64,000 bases of DNA from Nitrincola sp048264025 (GTDB taxonomy: Bacteria > Pseudomonadota > Gammaproteobacteria > Pseudomonadales > Balneatricaceae): positions 230,956-294,955 of the forward strand of contig NZ_JBLXDN010000002.1 of the NCBI RefSeq assembly GCF_048264025.1. Reading direction: 5' to 3'. A program made the position numbers and the translations under genes. The notes beneath the pieces are model-generated. The model saw nothing but the letters and a program-made list of their open reading frames with translations, was not told where the DNA came from and made no database searches. This document shows positions 15,938 through 25,455 of this stretch, in pieces (position 1 is the first letter of the stretch; every line of letters begins with the position of its first letter).

Positions 15938-17512
15938 ATGGCAGCACTTTTCTCTGATCAGACAGTACTTATTGTGGAAAAAAATCTGGAAGAGCTGGAG
16001 CAGCTAAGACAGATTTTGACTACTATGGGCTTTCGCAACATTGAAGTGGCCTCTTCGGTCAACATGGCGACCAGTCTGCTGACAGAAATACAGGTTGATC
16101 TGTGTATGCTGGTGTATGACCTCGGCCGTGATGAGAAAAACGGCTTGCAGGTCCTTCAAGAACTCAAGGCCGCCGGGCGCCCCAGCTATTCTACCTGCTT
16201 TCTACTCGTGGTCGATCCGCAAAAACTCAGCCTGCTGATGGGATCCCCTGAACTTTCTGCCGATGGCTATCTGGCCAAACCCTATGATCAGCTTAAATTA
16301 AGAGCACAACTGGAAAAACAGTTGCGTATCAAACGCTGTATCGCGCGTGTAGAGGCTTTTCGTGATCAGCGTAAATGGGATCTGGCTCTAGAAGAGTGTG
16401 AAAAGTTGCAGAAGCAATTTCCGGCTTTGGGTGTGCTGATTTTTCGCATCAAAGGGTTAATCTATCTGGAGCAGCAGCAATATACAAAGGCCTTGTCAGT
16501 GTTTGAACGCATCCGTCAGGCCCATGATAAACCTTGGGTTCGGGTTGCGCTGGGCTTAACAGCTTATGATATGGCTGATTACCAGCGTGCTCGGCTTGAA
16601 ATGACTCAGGTAATTGATGCTCAGCAGGTGTGTCAGGAGGCCTTCCTGGTTATGGCACGCATCCATTGGCTCAGAGGTGAGCGTAGCCAGTGTGTGACCT
16701 TGTTGCGTAAGTCGGTGATGTTGCAGCCTTCAGTGTCTGTGCTGCAGGGTGAGTTGGGAAATCGGGCAGGCTTCGCTGAAGAACTCAATGTGGCTGCTGA
16801 GGGTTTTCGTCAGGCGGTGCAGCATGCCCGTCATACGGCGATGCAAAACCCGGAATACTATTTTGGTCTGGTACGGGTGATACAGCAGCAGATTACTGAC
16901 AAACCGGATCGGACAGCTGAGTTTATTGCCGAAGCTATTCGAGTGCTGGAGTCAGTGGTGCACGACTGCATGGATGATCCACAGATACGCTTCAGGGCGC
17001 GCCTGATCGCCGCGGATATATATCGGCAGAATGGTGAGCACCAGAATGCTGATTTTGCCGCGGGCGATGCATTAGCACAATTTCGCAAGATACCCTTGGC
17101 AGCGCAGTTGAGTGTGGCCGATCTGCTTGCCGATGGCCTGGAGTCTACCCGCTTTGCCACTCAGGCGGCTGAGTTAAAGCAAGAAGTATCACGTTCGATG
17201 TCGACGGTGGAGTGGGGTAGAAGTAACCTCAAAGGCATGCTGTCGTTTCGTCAAAAAGCACTGGCTGAGGCCTTTGAGGCCTTCGAATCGGCTTGGTGTA
17301 CCAATCCGGGCAATCCCGGTGTTGGTCTGAATCTGCTACAAACAGGGATTGAAACCCTACGCCGGGACATGAGTCAGTTGACAGTATTGAAGCGCTGTGC
17401 CGAAATAGCCATAGAGCTGCAGTACGGCGCGCTAAGCAACAAGCAGCAGCAGCGCTATCAGCGCTTAAGTGAACGTTTCAGTGACCTGATCAGAGAGGCA
17501 GAGATTGCATAA
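15938..17512 (+). CDS. response-regulator receiver domain fused to TPR-like helices
   Basis: A 524-residue cytoplasmic protein. Residues 8-130 form a CheY-like receiver (TVLIVEKNLEELEQLRQIL, probable phospho-acceptor in LVYDLGRD, lysine in LAKPYD). The usual acidic pair near the N-terminus is replaced by Glu-Lys, so phosphorylation may be altered. The rest is helical, TPR-like repeats (ARVEAFRDQRKWDLALEECE, LIYLEQQQYTKALSVFERI and similar), with no DNA-binding or enzymatic output domain, suggesting a protein-interaction response regulator. The gene directly precedes the mevalonate operon (32 bp to the next possible start), but a functional link is not established. Confidence 0.8.
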   Translation: MAALFSDQTVLIVEKNLEELEQLRQILTTMGFRNIEVASSVNMATSLLTEIQVDLCMLVYDLGRDEKNGLQVLQELKAAGRPSYSTCFLLVVDPQKLSLLMGSPELSADGYLAKPYDQLKLRAQLEKQLRIKRCIARVEAFRDQRKWDLALEECEKLQKQFPALGVLIFRIKGLIYLEQQQYTKALSVFERIRQAHDKPWVRVALGLTAYDMADYQRARLEMTQVIDAQQVCQEAFLVMARIHWLRGERSQCVTLLRKSVMLQPSVSVLQGELGNRAGFAEELNVAAEGFRQAVQHARHTAMQNPEYYFGLVRVIQQQITDKPDRTAEFIAEAIRVLESVVHDCMDDPQIRFRARLIAADIYRQNGEHQNADFAAGDALAQFRKIPLAAQLSVADLLADGLESTRFATQAAELKQEVSRSMSTVEWGRSNLKGMLSFRQKALAEAFEAFESAWCTNPGNPGVGLNLLQTGIETLRRDMSQLTVLKRCAEIAIELQYGALSNKQQQRYQRLSERFSDLIREAEIA

Positions 17513-17559
17513 CCTGAAGCAGGTGGCTAAAATTCCGCGTTTCTTTGGTTCGGGAATCT

Positions 17560-18597
17560 ATGAAGTCTCATAAAATTCTACAGGCCCCCATCCCTATGCG
17601 TTGGGTAGGTCCTTTGAAAATCACCGGCCAGACTCTGGATGAAAAAATCAGTGTGCCGCTGGCAACCTATGAAACCCCGTTGTGGCATTCGGTGGGTCGT
17701 GGCGCGCGCGTCTCTGTGCTGACAGACGGCATCCTCACTACAGTGATAGATGAGCGTATGACTCGCTCAATACTGCTGGAAGCTGATAATGCCATGGTCG
17801 CGCATCAGGCGTTGCAATCCATATTGCAGCGCAAGCCGGAAATGAATCAAGTGGTTGCCACCACCAGTCGTTTTGCCCAGTTGATCGATATGCACAGCCA
17901 GATAGTCGGTAATCTCATCTACCTGCGGCTTGAATTCACTACCGGTGATGCTTCAGGTCACAATATGGTCACTAATGCGGCTGACAAACTGATTCCCTGG
18001 ATTCTGCATCACTATCCGCAGCTACGTTACTCATCGATTTCTGCTAATTATTGTTCTGATAAAAAAGCCACGGCCGTGAATGGTATTCTGGGTCGGGGCA
18101 AATATGTGGTCAGCGAAATACTCATCTCAAGAGACTTGTGTGAGCGTAAACTCAATACTACCCCGGAAAAGGTGGTGGAGTTGAATGTGCGCAAAAATCT
18201 GATAGGAACTTTGATAGCCGGTGGGTTGCGCAGTGCCAATGCGCACTATGCCAACATGCTGCTAGGCTTTTATCTGGCCACCGGGCAAGATGCTGCCAAT
18301 ATTATCGAAGGGTCTCAGGGTGTGGTGCATGCCGAGGTCAGAGATGATGCATTGTATTTTTCCTGTACTTTGCCGAATTTGATCGTTGGCAGTGTCGGTA
18401 ACGGCAAAGGCATAGACTTTGTTGAGGAGAATCTGCGTAAACTGGGTTGTCGTGAAGATCGAGTACCGGGTGAGAATGCACGCCGTTTAGCCGCTATTTG
18501 CGCCGCGACTGTACTCTGTGGTGAACTATCCTTGCTGAGTGCGCAGACCAACCCGGGTGAATTGATGGAAGCACATATCCGGTTGGAACGTCCATGA
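17560..18597 (+). CDS. hydroxymethylglutaryl-CoA reductase, class I-like
   Basis: A 345-residue enzyme reducing HMG-CoA to mevalonate. It follows the class I pattern: TSRFAQL, FTTGDASGHNMV (NADPH region), SANYCSDKKATAVN (catalytic Lys), TGQDAANI (catalytic Asp), PGENARRLAAI and a C-terminal His in LMEAHI. The class II hallmark segments are absent, as is the membrane anchor of eukaryotic enzymes. The glycine-rich GTVGGGT of class I reads GSVGNGK here. The ATG at 17560 follows GGGAATCT; a TTG five codons earlier is less likely. Its stop overlaps the next start (ATGA). Confidence 0.93.
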   Translation: MKSHKILQAPIPMRWVGPLKITGQTLDEKISVPLATYETPLWHSVGRGARVSVLTDGILTTVIDERMTRSILLEADNAMVAHQALQSILQRKPEMNQVVATTSRFAQLIDMHSQIVGNLIYLRLEFTTGDASGHNMVTNAADKLIPWILHHYPQLRYSSISANYCSDKKATAVNGILGRGKYVVSEILISRDLCERKLNTTPEKVVELNVRKNLIGTLIAGGLRSANAHYANMLLGFYLATGQDAANIIEGSQGVVHAEVRDDALYFSCTLPNLIVGSVGNGKGIDFVEENLRKLGCREDRVPGENARRLAAICAATVLCGELSLLSAQTNPGELMEAHIRLERP

Positions 18598-19625
18598 GTG
18601 ACCAGACTAACACCCGTAAAATCGAACATATCCGGGCGATAGAACGGGATTCACTGACAGATCGCCAGGGTAACTGGTTTGACCGTATAAGGTTGACGCA
18701 CCGTGCCTTACCTGAGCTGTCTCTGAATCAGATCGATCCCAGTTGTCGTTTTTTGGGCAAAAACCTGAGTTTTCCGTTGCTGATCTCCTCTATGACCGGA
18801 GGTGATCATGAATTGGTTCGCTGTATTAACCAAAATTTGGCAGAGGCGGCTGAACGTTGCCAGGTGGCAATGGGTGTTGGTTCGCAGCGGGTGATGTTCA
18901 GTTCACCCGAAGCGCGTGAGAGTTTTGCATTGCGTCGCTATGCTCCCACGACAGTACTGATTGCGAATATTGGAGCCGTACAGTTGAATTACGGTATGAC
19001 TCGCACGCAGATACAGCAAGCGATTGATGTATTGCAAGCGGATGCCTTGTTCCTGCATCTGAATCCTTTGCAGGAAGCGGTTCAGCCAGAGGGTGATACT
19101 AATTTTACCGGACTGACTGAGTCGATTGGTCAATTACAGTCGTGTCTGCAGGTCCCCATTATTCTGAAAGAGGTGGGGGCGGGCCTGTCACCGGCTGATA
19201 TTCAGGCGGGACTGGAGCAAAAGATTCGCTTTTTTGATCTGGCAGGTTCCGGGGGAACTTCCTGGAGTCGTATCGAGCATCATCGCCGCCTGGATCAGGA
19301 CGCCGATATTGGTCTCAAGTTTCAGGACTGGGGATTGCCGACACCACTGGCGCTGCGCCAGGCCGAGCCCTTTCTGGATAGTGCAACATTGATTGCCAGC
19401 GGTGGTATCAGAGATGGGATTGATATGGCGAAATCTGTTATACTCGGCGCCTCGCTTTGCGGGGTGGCAGCGCCCCTGTTACAGCCAGCGATGGAATCGG
19501 CTGATGCCGTCGTCGCAGCTATTCAAAAATTGCGCCGTGAATTTGTTACAGCGATGTTTCTGCTCGGTATCCCAAGTACTGCTGCACTGTTCAGGAACAA
19601 AGCGCTTATTGTCGAAGAGCGTTAA
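18594..19625 (+). CDS. fni: isopentenyl-diphosphate delta-isomerase, type 2
   Basis: A 343-residue FMN-dependent isomerase converting IPP to DMAPP. Typical segments: RKIEHIRAIERD at the N-terminus, ISSMTGGDHELVRCINQNLA, LHLNPLQEAVQPEGDT (substrate site), KEVGAGLS, DLAGSGGTSWSRIE and ASGGIRDGIDMAK (FMN phosphate). It is unrelated to the type 1 Idi fold. The start codon overlaps the HMG-CoA reductase stop by four bases. Confidence 0.96.
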   Translation: MSDQTNTRKIEHIRAIERDSLTDRQGNWFDRIRLTHRALPELSLNQIDPSCRFLGKNLSFPLLISSMTGGDHELVRCINQNLAEAAERCQVAMGVGSQRVMFSSPEARESFALRRYAPTTVLIANIGAVQLNYGMTRTQIQQAIDVLQADALFLHLNPLQEAVQPEGDTNFTGLTESIGQLQSCLQVPIILKEVGAGLSPADIQAGLEQKIRFFDLAGSGGTSWSRIEHHRRLDQDADIGLKFQDWGLPTPLALRQAEPFLDSATLIASGGIRDGIDMAKSVILGASLCGVAAPLLQPAMESADAVVAAIQKLRREFVTAMFLLGIPSTAALFRNKALIVEER

Positions 19626-19640
19626 GGAACGAAGCCGACT

Positions 19641-20807
19641 ATGTCAGTAGGTATAGACGAAATCAGTTTTTATACGTCCAGCTATTTTCTGGATTTAAGG
19701 ACGTTGGCTGAGAAACAGCAGACTGATCCTGAGAAGTACTATGCCGGTATCGGTCAGGAAAAGATGGGCATGGCCGCGCCAGATGAGGATATTGTCACCA
19801 TGGCTGCCAATGCCGCCCTGCCCATTATTGAGCGGGTTGGAGCAGACGCGGTGGACACCCTGCTGTTTGCTACTGAAACTGCTATAGATCAGTCAAAATC
19901 GGCAGGCGTTTATGTGCACCGTTTACTCGGTATGCAGGCAAACTGCCGTGTGGTTGAGCTGAAACAGGCTTGTTACAGTGCTACGGCCGCTTTGCAGATG
20001 GCCTGTGCCTTGGTTGCACGACGACCAGAAAGCAAGGTGCTGGTTATTGCCTCAGATATTGCCCGTTACGATCTGAATACACCCGGTGAAGCTACGCAAG
20101 GCTGCGGAGCGGTTGCTATGTTGATTACGCAGAACCCGCGTATCCTCAGTGTGTCAGCAGACGTGGGCAACTATACCGATGATGTGATGGACTTCTGGCG
20201 TCCCAACTACCGCAGTACCGCTTTGGTCGACGGCAAGTATTCCACCAAAATCTATCTGCGGGCATTGAAAAAAACCTGGGAGAATTTTACTGCGGTCAGT
20301 CCACTGCAGTTCAATGACTTCAGTTATTTTTGCTATCACTTACCCTTCAGTCGCATGGCTCAGAAAGCCCATCAACATCTGGCCAGGCTGAACCACTGTG
20401 CATTAACACCAGAAGAGATTGAACTGCAGATAGCCGATACCCTCCGTTACAATCAGGCCATAGGTAACAGCTATACCGCCTCTATCTATATCGGTTTATG
20501 TTCCTTGCTGGATAATCTTCAGGACGATCTGAGTGGCAAAAATATTGCCTTTTTCAGTTATGGTTCTGGTTGTGTGGCCGAGTTTTTTGCCGGTCAGATC
20601 CAGCCCGGTTATCAAGCCTATCTACATACTGCTCGGCATCAGGTGATGCTGGCGCAGCGCCAGGAAGTTGATTATGACGAATACCTGTCGCTGTATCATT
20701 ATGCTGATCCACAGCAGGGTGAAAGTGTGGAAATGCCTCACTCCACCAAAGGGCAGTTCCGGCTTGCTGCTATCACGCAGCATAAGCGTGAATATATTCC
20801 CTGCTAA
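19641..20807 (+). CDS. mvaS: hydroxymethylglutaryl-CoA synthase
   Basis: A 388-residue thiolase-fold enzyme condensing acetyl-CoA and acetoacetyl-CoA. Glu79 (ATETAID) and nucleophile Cys111 (LKQACYSATAAL) sit at the same numbers as in the Staphylococcus enzyme, and the third catalytic residue is the His of CYHLPFSRMAQKA. AAGGAACG precedes the ATG at 19641. The terminal TAA shares its last base with the ATG of the following mevalonate kinase gene. Confidence 0.96.
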   Translation: MSVGIDEISFYTSSYFLDLRTLAEKQQTDPEKYYAGIGQEKMGMAAPDEDIVTMAANAALPIIERVGADAVDTLLFATETAIDQSKSAGVYVHRLLGMQANCRVVELKQACYSATAALQMACALVARRPESKVLVIASDIARYDLNTPGEATQGCGAVAMLITQNPRILSVSADVGNYTDDVMDFWRPNYRSTALVDGKYSTKIYLRALKKTWENFTAVSPLQFNDFSYFCYHLPFSRMAQKAHQHLARLNHCALTPEEIELQIADTLRYNQAIGNSYTASIYIGLCSLLDNLQDDLSGKNIAFFSYGSGCVAEFFAGQIQPGYQAYLHTARHQVMLAQRQEVDYDEYLSLYHYADPQQGESVEMPHSTKGQFRLAAITQHKREYIPC

Positions 20808-21799
20808 TGCGTGCCGCCTCAGCACCCGGTAAGATTATTCTCACAGGAGAGCATGCCGTGGTGCATGGCGTGCCAGCCACTGCGATGGCGGTTAAACGCC
20901 ACATCCGTGCGTTGCTGCTTGAAGACGATAGCGGTGTGTTGCGCTGGAAAGATCCTTTCAGCGGTCAACTAATCAGCTATACCCAGGTACAACTCCAGCA
21001 ACGCTCTGAACTATTGGCTTTGCGCTATGCGTCCTGGCAACAGGGCCACCTGGCCATTAATGCAATCTTGCCCACCCCGGCTGATTTGTTGGTGTATAGC
21101 GTCGCTCAAGCCTTACAGGGCACAGAGTTACCCGGTGGCGATCTGACCTGGCGTTCCGATTTGCCGATCGGCGCAGGCATGGGTTCTTCAGCCGCTTTTA
21201 TCGCCAGCCTCATTCGCTTGTTTTCCCCTAAGGTATTGTCTGCCGAAGCCCTGATGCATCAGGTGCATTTTTGTGAGCGTTTACAACACGGTAAAGGCAG
21301 CTATATTGATGCAGCAACGGTCAGCTTTGGGGGGTGTGTTGAAGTACAGGGTAAAAATCTGACGCCTTTAGCCTCCCAGGTATTGGGAGATGATTGGTAC
21401 TGGATTTACACCGGCTCACCGCTGTCGAGCACAGGTGAGTGTGTTGACAGGGTGAGGCAGCAGTTTAGTCACTCGGAAATCTGGCAGGCGTTTGCAGCTA
21501 TAGCTCATCAATGGCAAGCAGCGACAGTTACTCAGCGTTCTGCTCTGGTACGCGAAAACCACCGATTGTTATGTCTTCTGGGCGTAGTTCCTCGGGCAGT
21601 ACAAGCGTTGATCCAACAGATTGAAAGGCTGGGCGGTGCGGCAAAAATTTCCGGGGCTGGCAGTATTCGTGGGGAGGCGGCCGGGTTGGTGTTAGCCTGG
21701 TTGCCAGAGATCGATCCCTCAGCGCTAAACTTGCCAGAGCCGATGTATTGGGGTGCATTGGAAGAGGAGCCGCAGGGTGCCGTCAGTTTCCGCCTTTAA
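20807..21799 (+). CDS. GHMP kinase, probable mevalonate kinase
   Basis: A 330-residue GHMP kinase. Motif 1 is APGKIILTGEHAVVHG, the ATP loop is LPIGAGMGSSAAFIAS, a likely catalytic Asp lies in GKGSYIDAATVSFGG, and motif 3 is AAKISGAGSIRG. The GEHAVVHG form and the position directly after HMG-CoA synthase favour mevalonate kinase over phosphomevalonate kinase. The two kinases of this operon could be swapped; only activity tests or close phylogeny would decide. Confidence 0.75.
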   Translation: MRAASAPGKIILTGEHAVVHGVPATAMAVKRHIRALLLEDDSGVLRWKDPFSGQLISYTQVQLQQRSELLALRYASWQQGHLAINAILPTPADLLVYSVAQALQGTELPGGDLTWRSDLPIGAGMGSSAAFIASLIRLFSPKVLSAEALMHQVHFCERLQHGKGSYIDAATVSFGGCVEVQGKNLTPLASQVLGDDWYWIYTGSPLSSTGECVDRVRQQFSHSEIWQAFAAIAHQWQAATVTQRSALVRENHRLLCLLGVVPRAVQALIQQIERLGGAAKISGAGSIRGEAAGLVLAWLPEIDPSALNLPEPMYWGALEEEPQGAVSFRL

Positions 21800-22727
21800 A
21801 GTCTCTGCGCCTGGCAGTACTATGCTGATGGGTGAGCATGCCGTATTACAGGGTGAAGTGGCACTGGTCTGCGCTGTGGATGCGCGTATAGAGGTGACCT
21901 TACGGCCGCGTCCAGATCGTCAGGTGCATATACACAGCAGCCTGTGTCAGTATCAGTCTGAGCTTGATCAGTTAACACCTCAGCCTGCGCTCAGTTTTGT
22001 ACTCGCGGCTGTGTCAGCCTATCGTACACAGTTGCCGTCAGGCTTTGATTTGATTATCGAATCAGGCTTCTCTTCCACTATCGGGCTGGGTTCTTCGGCT
22101 GCTGTGACGGCGGCTATGGTCGTAGCGCTGGAACATTTTGCTGGCGTTGAGTCGACTCGGCTGGAACAATTTCGCCGCGGCCTGGCTATTATTCATGCGG
22201 TACAGGAGGGGCGAGGCTCCGGCGCCGACCTGGCGGCTAGTCTCAGCGGTGGGATGGTGTGTTTTTCACTTTCACCTTTGAAAATCGAAACACTGCCCTG
22301 CCCGGATGGACTCACCCTGTCACTCTTCTACTGCGGTTACAAGATGAAAACCCCTGAGGTGCTGCGCTATGTGGAAAAGCGTTGGCAGCAGCAACCGCAG
22401 TTATTGCAGCAACTGTACCGGATGATGGGTGCAACCAGTCAGGCCGCTATTAATGCATTGAAAAGCGCTGACCTGGTAACGCTGGGGCGGTTGATGCAGG
22501 TGTATCAAGGGCTAATGGATGCGTTGGGTGTCAATGATGCCACACTGGCGAAAATGGTCGCCGATTTACGTCAGGACCCAGCCGTGCTGGGAACAAAAAT
22601 CTCCGGTTCTGGCTTGGGCGACTGCGTGCTGACTCTAGGCAAAACCCCACCGCAAGACCTGCAGGGCTTCAGTCAAATTTCTATCATGCCGGCTACGCAA
22701 GGTGCCCTGCTGGTTGAGAAGGGCTAA
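21777..22727 (+). CDS. GHMP kinase, probable phosphomevalonate kinase
   Basis: A 316-residue GHMP kinase: APGSTMLMGEHAVLQG, ESGFSSTIGLGSSAAVTAAM (ATP loop), GRGSGADLAASLSGG (resembling the GSG.D.AAS segment of phosphomevalonate kinases) and KISGSGLGDC. It should phosphorylate mevalonate 5-phosphate, completing the chain to mvaD. The GTG at 21777 is preferred because GAGGAG (21764-21769) stands seven bases upstream; a GTG at 21753 has none. The gene overlaps the previous one by 23 bp. Confidence 0.7.
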   Translation: MPSVSAFKVSAPGSTMLMGEHAVLQGEVALVCAVDARIEVTLRPRPDRQVHIHSSLCQYQSELDQLTPQPALSFVLAAVSAYRTQLPSGFDLIIESGFSSTIGLGSSAAVTAAMVVALEHFAGVESTRLEQFRRGLAIIHAVQEGRGSGADLAASLSGGMVCFSLSPLKIETLPCPDGLTLSLFYCGYKMKTPEVLRYVEKRWQQQPQLLQQLYRMMGATSQAAINALKSADLVTLGRLMQVYQGLMDALGVNDATLAKMVADLRQDPAVLGTKISGSGLGDCVLTLGKTPPQDLQGFSQISIMPATQGALLVEKG

Positions 22728-22752
22728 CTAGCTACCCTCGTTCTGTTTTTGT

Positions 22753-22869
22753 TTGGATCCACAGCTATGAGTCGGAAGATGACTGGTGCGTTGTTCCAAG
22801 TCACGACATCATTCAGTTCTGCTCGCATCTTGTTTTGAAATATGTTTAATTTAAACGTATTGGATCCAC
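22753..22869. repeat. short direct repeat TTGGATCCAC
   Basis: TTGGATCCAC occurs at 22753-22762 and again at 22860-22869, bounding about 100 bp without genes at the junction between the mevalonate operon and the signalling block. It could be a scar of rearrangement or chance; no matching copy was noticed at the other end of the block. Confidence 0.4.
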
Positions 22870-22878
22870 GGATTACAT

Positions 22879-23664
22879 GTGATGCCTAGTGATAATAATT
22901 TTAAAACACACTACCTCAAGACAGAGCTCTACGAGAAAATTCGTCAAAGTGATGAACTGTTTGATTTTATTCAGCAAACTTCACTTGATGGGCTCTGGTA
23001 TTGGGATATGCAACAGTCCGAACAAGAATGGATGAGTGAGCGTTTCTGGCAAACACTGGGGTATGATCCTGCCGACATGCCTCACCGCTCTGATGCCTGG
23101 CAAATACTGGTAGATAAAGATGATCTGGCTGTTACTCGTAAGGCCATAACCAAACATCTGGCAAATCCAGACGAGGCGTTTGATCAGATTCTGCGCTATC
23201 GCCACAAAAATGGTTCTACGGTATGGATTCGCTGTCGAGGGGTGGTGATTCGCGATACTGATGGTACGCCTCTACGCATGCTGGGTACACACAACGATGT
23301 TACGCAACTTAAACAGACTGAGCTGTCTTTACGTGCGCAACACGAAGCCTTACAGGCTTCCAATTCTGAGCTGGAGCAGTTTGCCTATGTGACCTCTCAC
23401 GACCTGCGCCAACCGTTGCGCATGATCAAGAGTTATCTGCAGATGCTGGAGCGACGTTTTCTTCAGCATTGTTTTGAAGAAGCCTGTTGTTTCCTGAAAT
23501 CAGAGATTCTGGCAAGTGGTGCGCAGCTCGATACACCGGTGGCTCCCTGGCCGTCGATGTTAGCCAATGCTGACGAATTGACACGTCTGTTCCAGAATCT
23601 GCTGGCTAATGCTATCAAATATTGCAAGCCAGAACCGACTCACAACAGGGCGCAAGATGGGTAG
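22879..23664 (+). pseudogene. remnant PAS histidine kinase lacking most of the ATPase domain
   Basis: 261 residues. A PAS domain (about 25-150: TSLDGLWYWDMQQSEQEW, then GTHNDVTQLKQTE) is followed by a coiled linker and a dimerisation helix with the H-box FAYVTSHDLRQPLRMIKSYL. The usual second helix and about 50 further residues are missing, then ANADELTRLFQNLLANAIKY (the N-box) appears and the frame stops eight codons after the end of that region, before any G-box. The protein can hardly bind ATP. The stop overlaps the start of the next kinase. It is either a decayed gene or a PAS/H-box protein phosphorylated by a partner; decay seems likelier. Confidence 0.7.
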
Positions 23665-24985
23665 AGTAAATCAGCTGTTGTTGAGTTGCGTTGCGTTGTT
23701 GCTTGCCTTGAGCTGCTCAGCCACCGATCATCCTGATAGCGGTCTGTATGAGTTTTTTCAGCGTCATGATTCGGTCATGCTGTTGATCGACCCGGAAACT
23801 GGCAAGCTAGAAGATGCTAACCCTGCAGCTGAAGCTTTTTATGGTTACAACCATGAAACACTGCTGACGCTATCGATTCAATCACTGAATACCCTGACAC
23901 CAGTGCAGGTAGCTGAAGAGATGCAGCTGGCCGCCAGGGAGGGACGCAACTACTTTGTGTTTCGCCATGTACTGGCTGATGGTGATGTGCGTACTGTGGA
24001 GGTTCGTAGTCATCCTTACCAGTTTGACGGGAAGATGCGCTTGTTATCGGTAATCCATGACATCACACCTGGACGTCATGCTGATCAGGCGGTCTGGCAT
24101 TACCAGGAACGTCTGGAGGAAATGGTTGATCTGCAGGTGCAAGCCTTGCAACAAGAGAAAGTCAATCGTCAGCGACTGCTGTTTGTCGCTGTATTGTTGC
24201 AGATGTTGGCGATTGTTGTGCTGGTTTTGCTGTCCATCAGTCTGTTTCGTACCCAGAAAGAGCGCACCGCCCTGCTGCATCAGCAAGAAAAAACTAATCG
24301 GGAGTTACGTCGCCTGAATGAAATAATGGCACACCACTTTCAGGAGCCGGCACGCCGTTTGGTCAGTTTTGCCCAGCGTTTGTACAAAAAAGGTTTGGTA
24401 GAGGCGGATGAAGATGCCCGTGTATCGGTTGACTTTATCCATCAGCAGGCGTTGCGTTTAAGTTATTTGGTACGTGATATCCAGCGCTATTTGGCACTGG
24501 ATCAAACTGAGGCAAGATCACAGCCGATACAGTTATCAGAGGTTATTGCGCAACAGATGCATGAGCCTGAATTCAGTGAACGTCTGAAAAATGTGAGTGT
24601 TCATCTGAACCTGGCGGAGTCCTCAGTGTATTTCCCGAAAAGCTATTTGCAGCAAATTTTCAGGATATTACTGGATAACAGCCTGAATTATGCCTGTGAC
24701 GATAGACTCTTAACGATTGAGATAAAATCGCTGAAGCAGTCTGGTTACACCCTGATCCAATTTGTCGACAATGGCTGCGGGGTTGAGTTGGAATACCGGG
24801 AGCAGATATTTGAAATGTTTTCACGCCTGGTGAGTGAGGCGAACACGGTTTCCAATACAGGCACAGGCATGGGATTGACCGTGCTACGTAAAATGGTCGA
24901 AAAAAAAGGTGGCTGGGTAAATGCCCGTGATGGCATGGATACTGGCTTGATAATTGAGTTTTCAATACCGGATCCAACCTCATGA
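23657..24985 (+). CDS. membrane histidine kinase with an N-terminal PAS domain
   Basis: A 442-residue kinase. An N-terminal signal-like segment (MGRVNQLLLSCVALLLALSC) precedes a PAS-type domain (about 28-150, VMLLIDPETGKLEDANPAAE), a coiled coil, a membrane segment around 190-212 (LLFVAVLLQMLAIVVLVLLS), an H-box (MAHHFQEPARRL) and a complete ATPase domain: N-box ILLDNSLNYA, G1 VDNGCGVE, G2 GTGMGLTVLRKMV. If the N-terminal segment is cleaved or spans the membrane, the PAS domain is periplasmic. The stop overlaps the start of the next response regulator (ATGA), so the two are a pair. Confidence 0.85.
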   Translation: MGRVNQLLLSCVALLLALSCSATDHPDSGLYEFFQRHDSVMLLIDPETGKLEDANPAAEAFYGYNHETLLTLSIQSLNTLTPVQVAEEMQLAAREGRNYFVFRHVLADGDVRTVEVRSHPYQFDGKMRLLSVIHDITPGRHADQAVWHYQERLEEMVDLQVQALQQEKVNRQRLLFVAVLLQMLAIVVLVLLSISLFRTQKERTALLHQQEKTNRELRRLNEIMAHHFQEPARRLVSFAQRLYKKGLVEADEDARVSVDFIHQQALRLSYLVRDIQRYLALDQTEARSQPIQLSEVIAQQMHEPEFSERLKNVSVHLNLAESSVYFPKSYLQQIFRILLDNSLNYACDDRLLTIEIKSLKQSGYTLIQFVDNGCGVELEYREQIFEMFSRLVSEANTVSNTGTGMGLTVLRKMVEKKGGWVNARDGMDTGLIIEFSIPDPTS

Positions 24986-25428
24986 ATGCTAAACCCTCGT
25001 TGTTTCGAGTGCTACTGGTTGAAGATGAGCTAGCCGATGCGCACCTCATACGTCTGGCCTTTGAGGAGAATAATCTGCTCGTTGATCTGCGACATGTCAA
25101 TGATGGTGTCGAAGCGTTCAGGTTTTTGCGCCGTGAGTCAGGTTATGCCGAAGAAACCTCTCCGGATCTGATTTTGCTGGACCTGAATATGCCGCGAATG
25201 AATGGCCTGACATTTCTGGAAAAAATAAAGCAGGAGACCGCGTTTCGCCATATCCCGGTAGTGGTCCTCACTACATCGGATTCCGAGAGTGACATACTCA
25301 GATCGTATGATTTGGGTGCGTCGGGTTATGTCGTCAAGCCAGTGGATATTGATGATTTTATACATCAGGTCAAGACGCTGGAGGATTACTGGATTACACT
25401 TGTGCGCCACCCGCACAAGCCCGGTTGA
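24982..25428 (+). CDS. single-domain response regulator, Rcp1-like
   Basis: 148 residues, all receiver domain: VLLVEDELADAHLIRLAF (acidic residues), LILLDLNMPRMNG (phospho-Asp), VVVLTTSDSE (Thr) and YVVKPVD (Lys). The longer spacing in front of the phospho-Asp is typical of Rcp1-type regulators, which pair with bacteriophytochrome-like or PAS kinases. There is no output domain, so it works through protein contacts. Translationally coupled to the preceding kinase. Confidence 0.92.
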   Translation: MNAKPSLFRVLLVEDELADAHLIRLAFEENNLLVDLRHVNDGVEAFRFLRRESGYAEETSPDLILLDLNMPRMNGLTFLEKIKQETAFRHIPVVVLTTSDSESDILRSYDLGASGYVVKPVDIDDFIHQVKTLEDYWITLVRHPHKPG

Positions 25429-25455
25429 TATTTTCCTGAGCAGGTAAGAGTTTGG

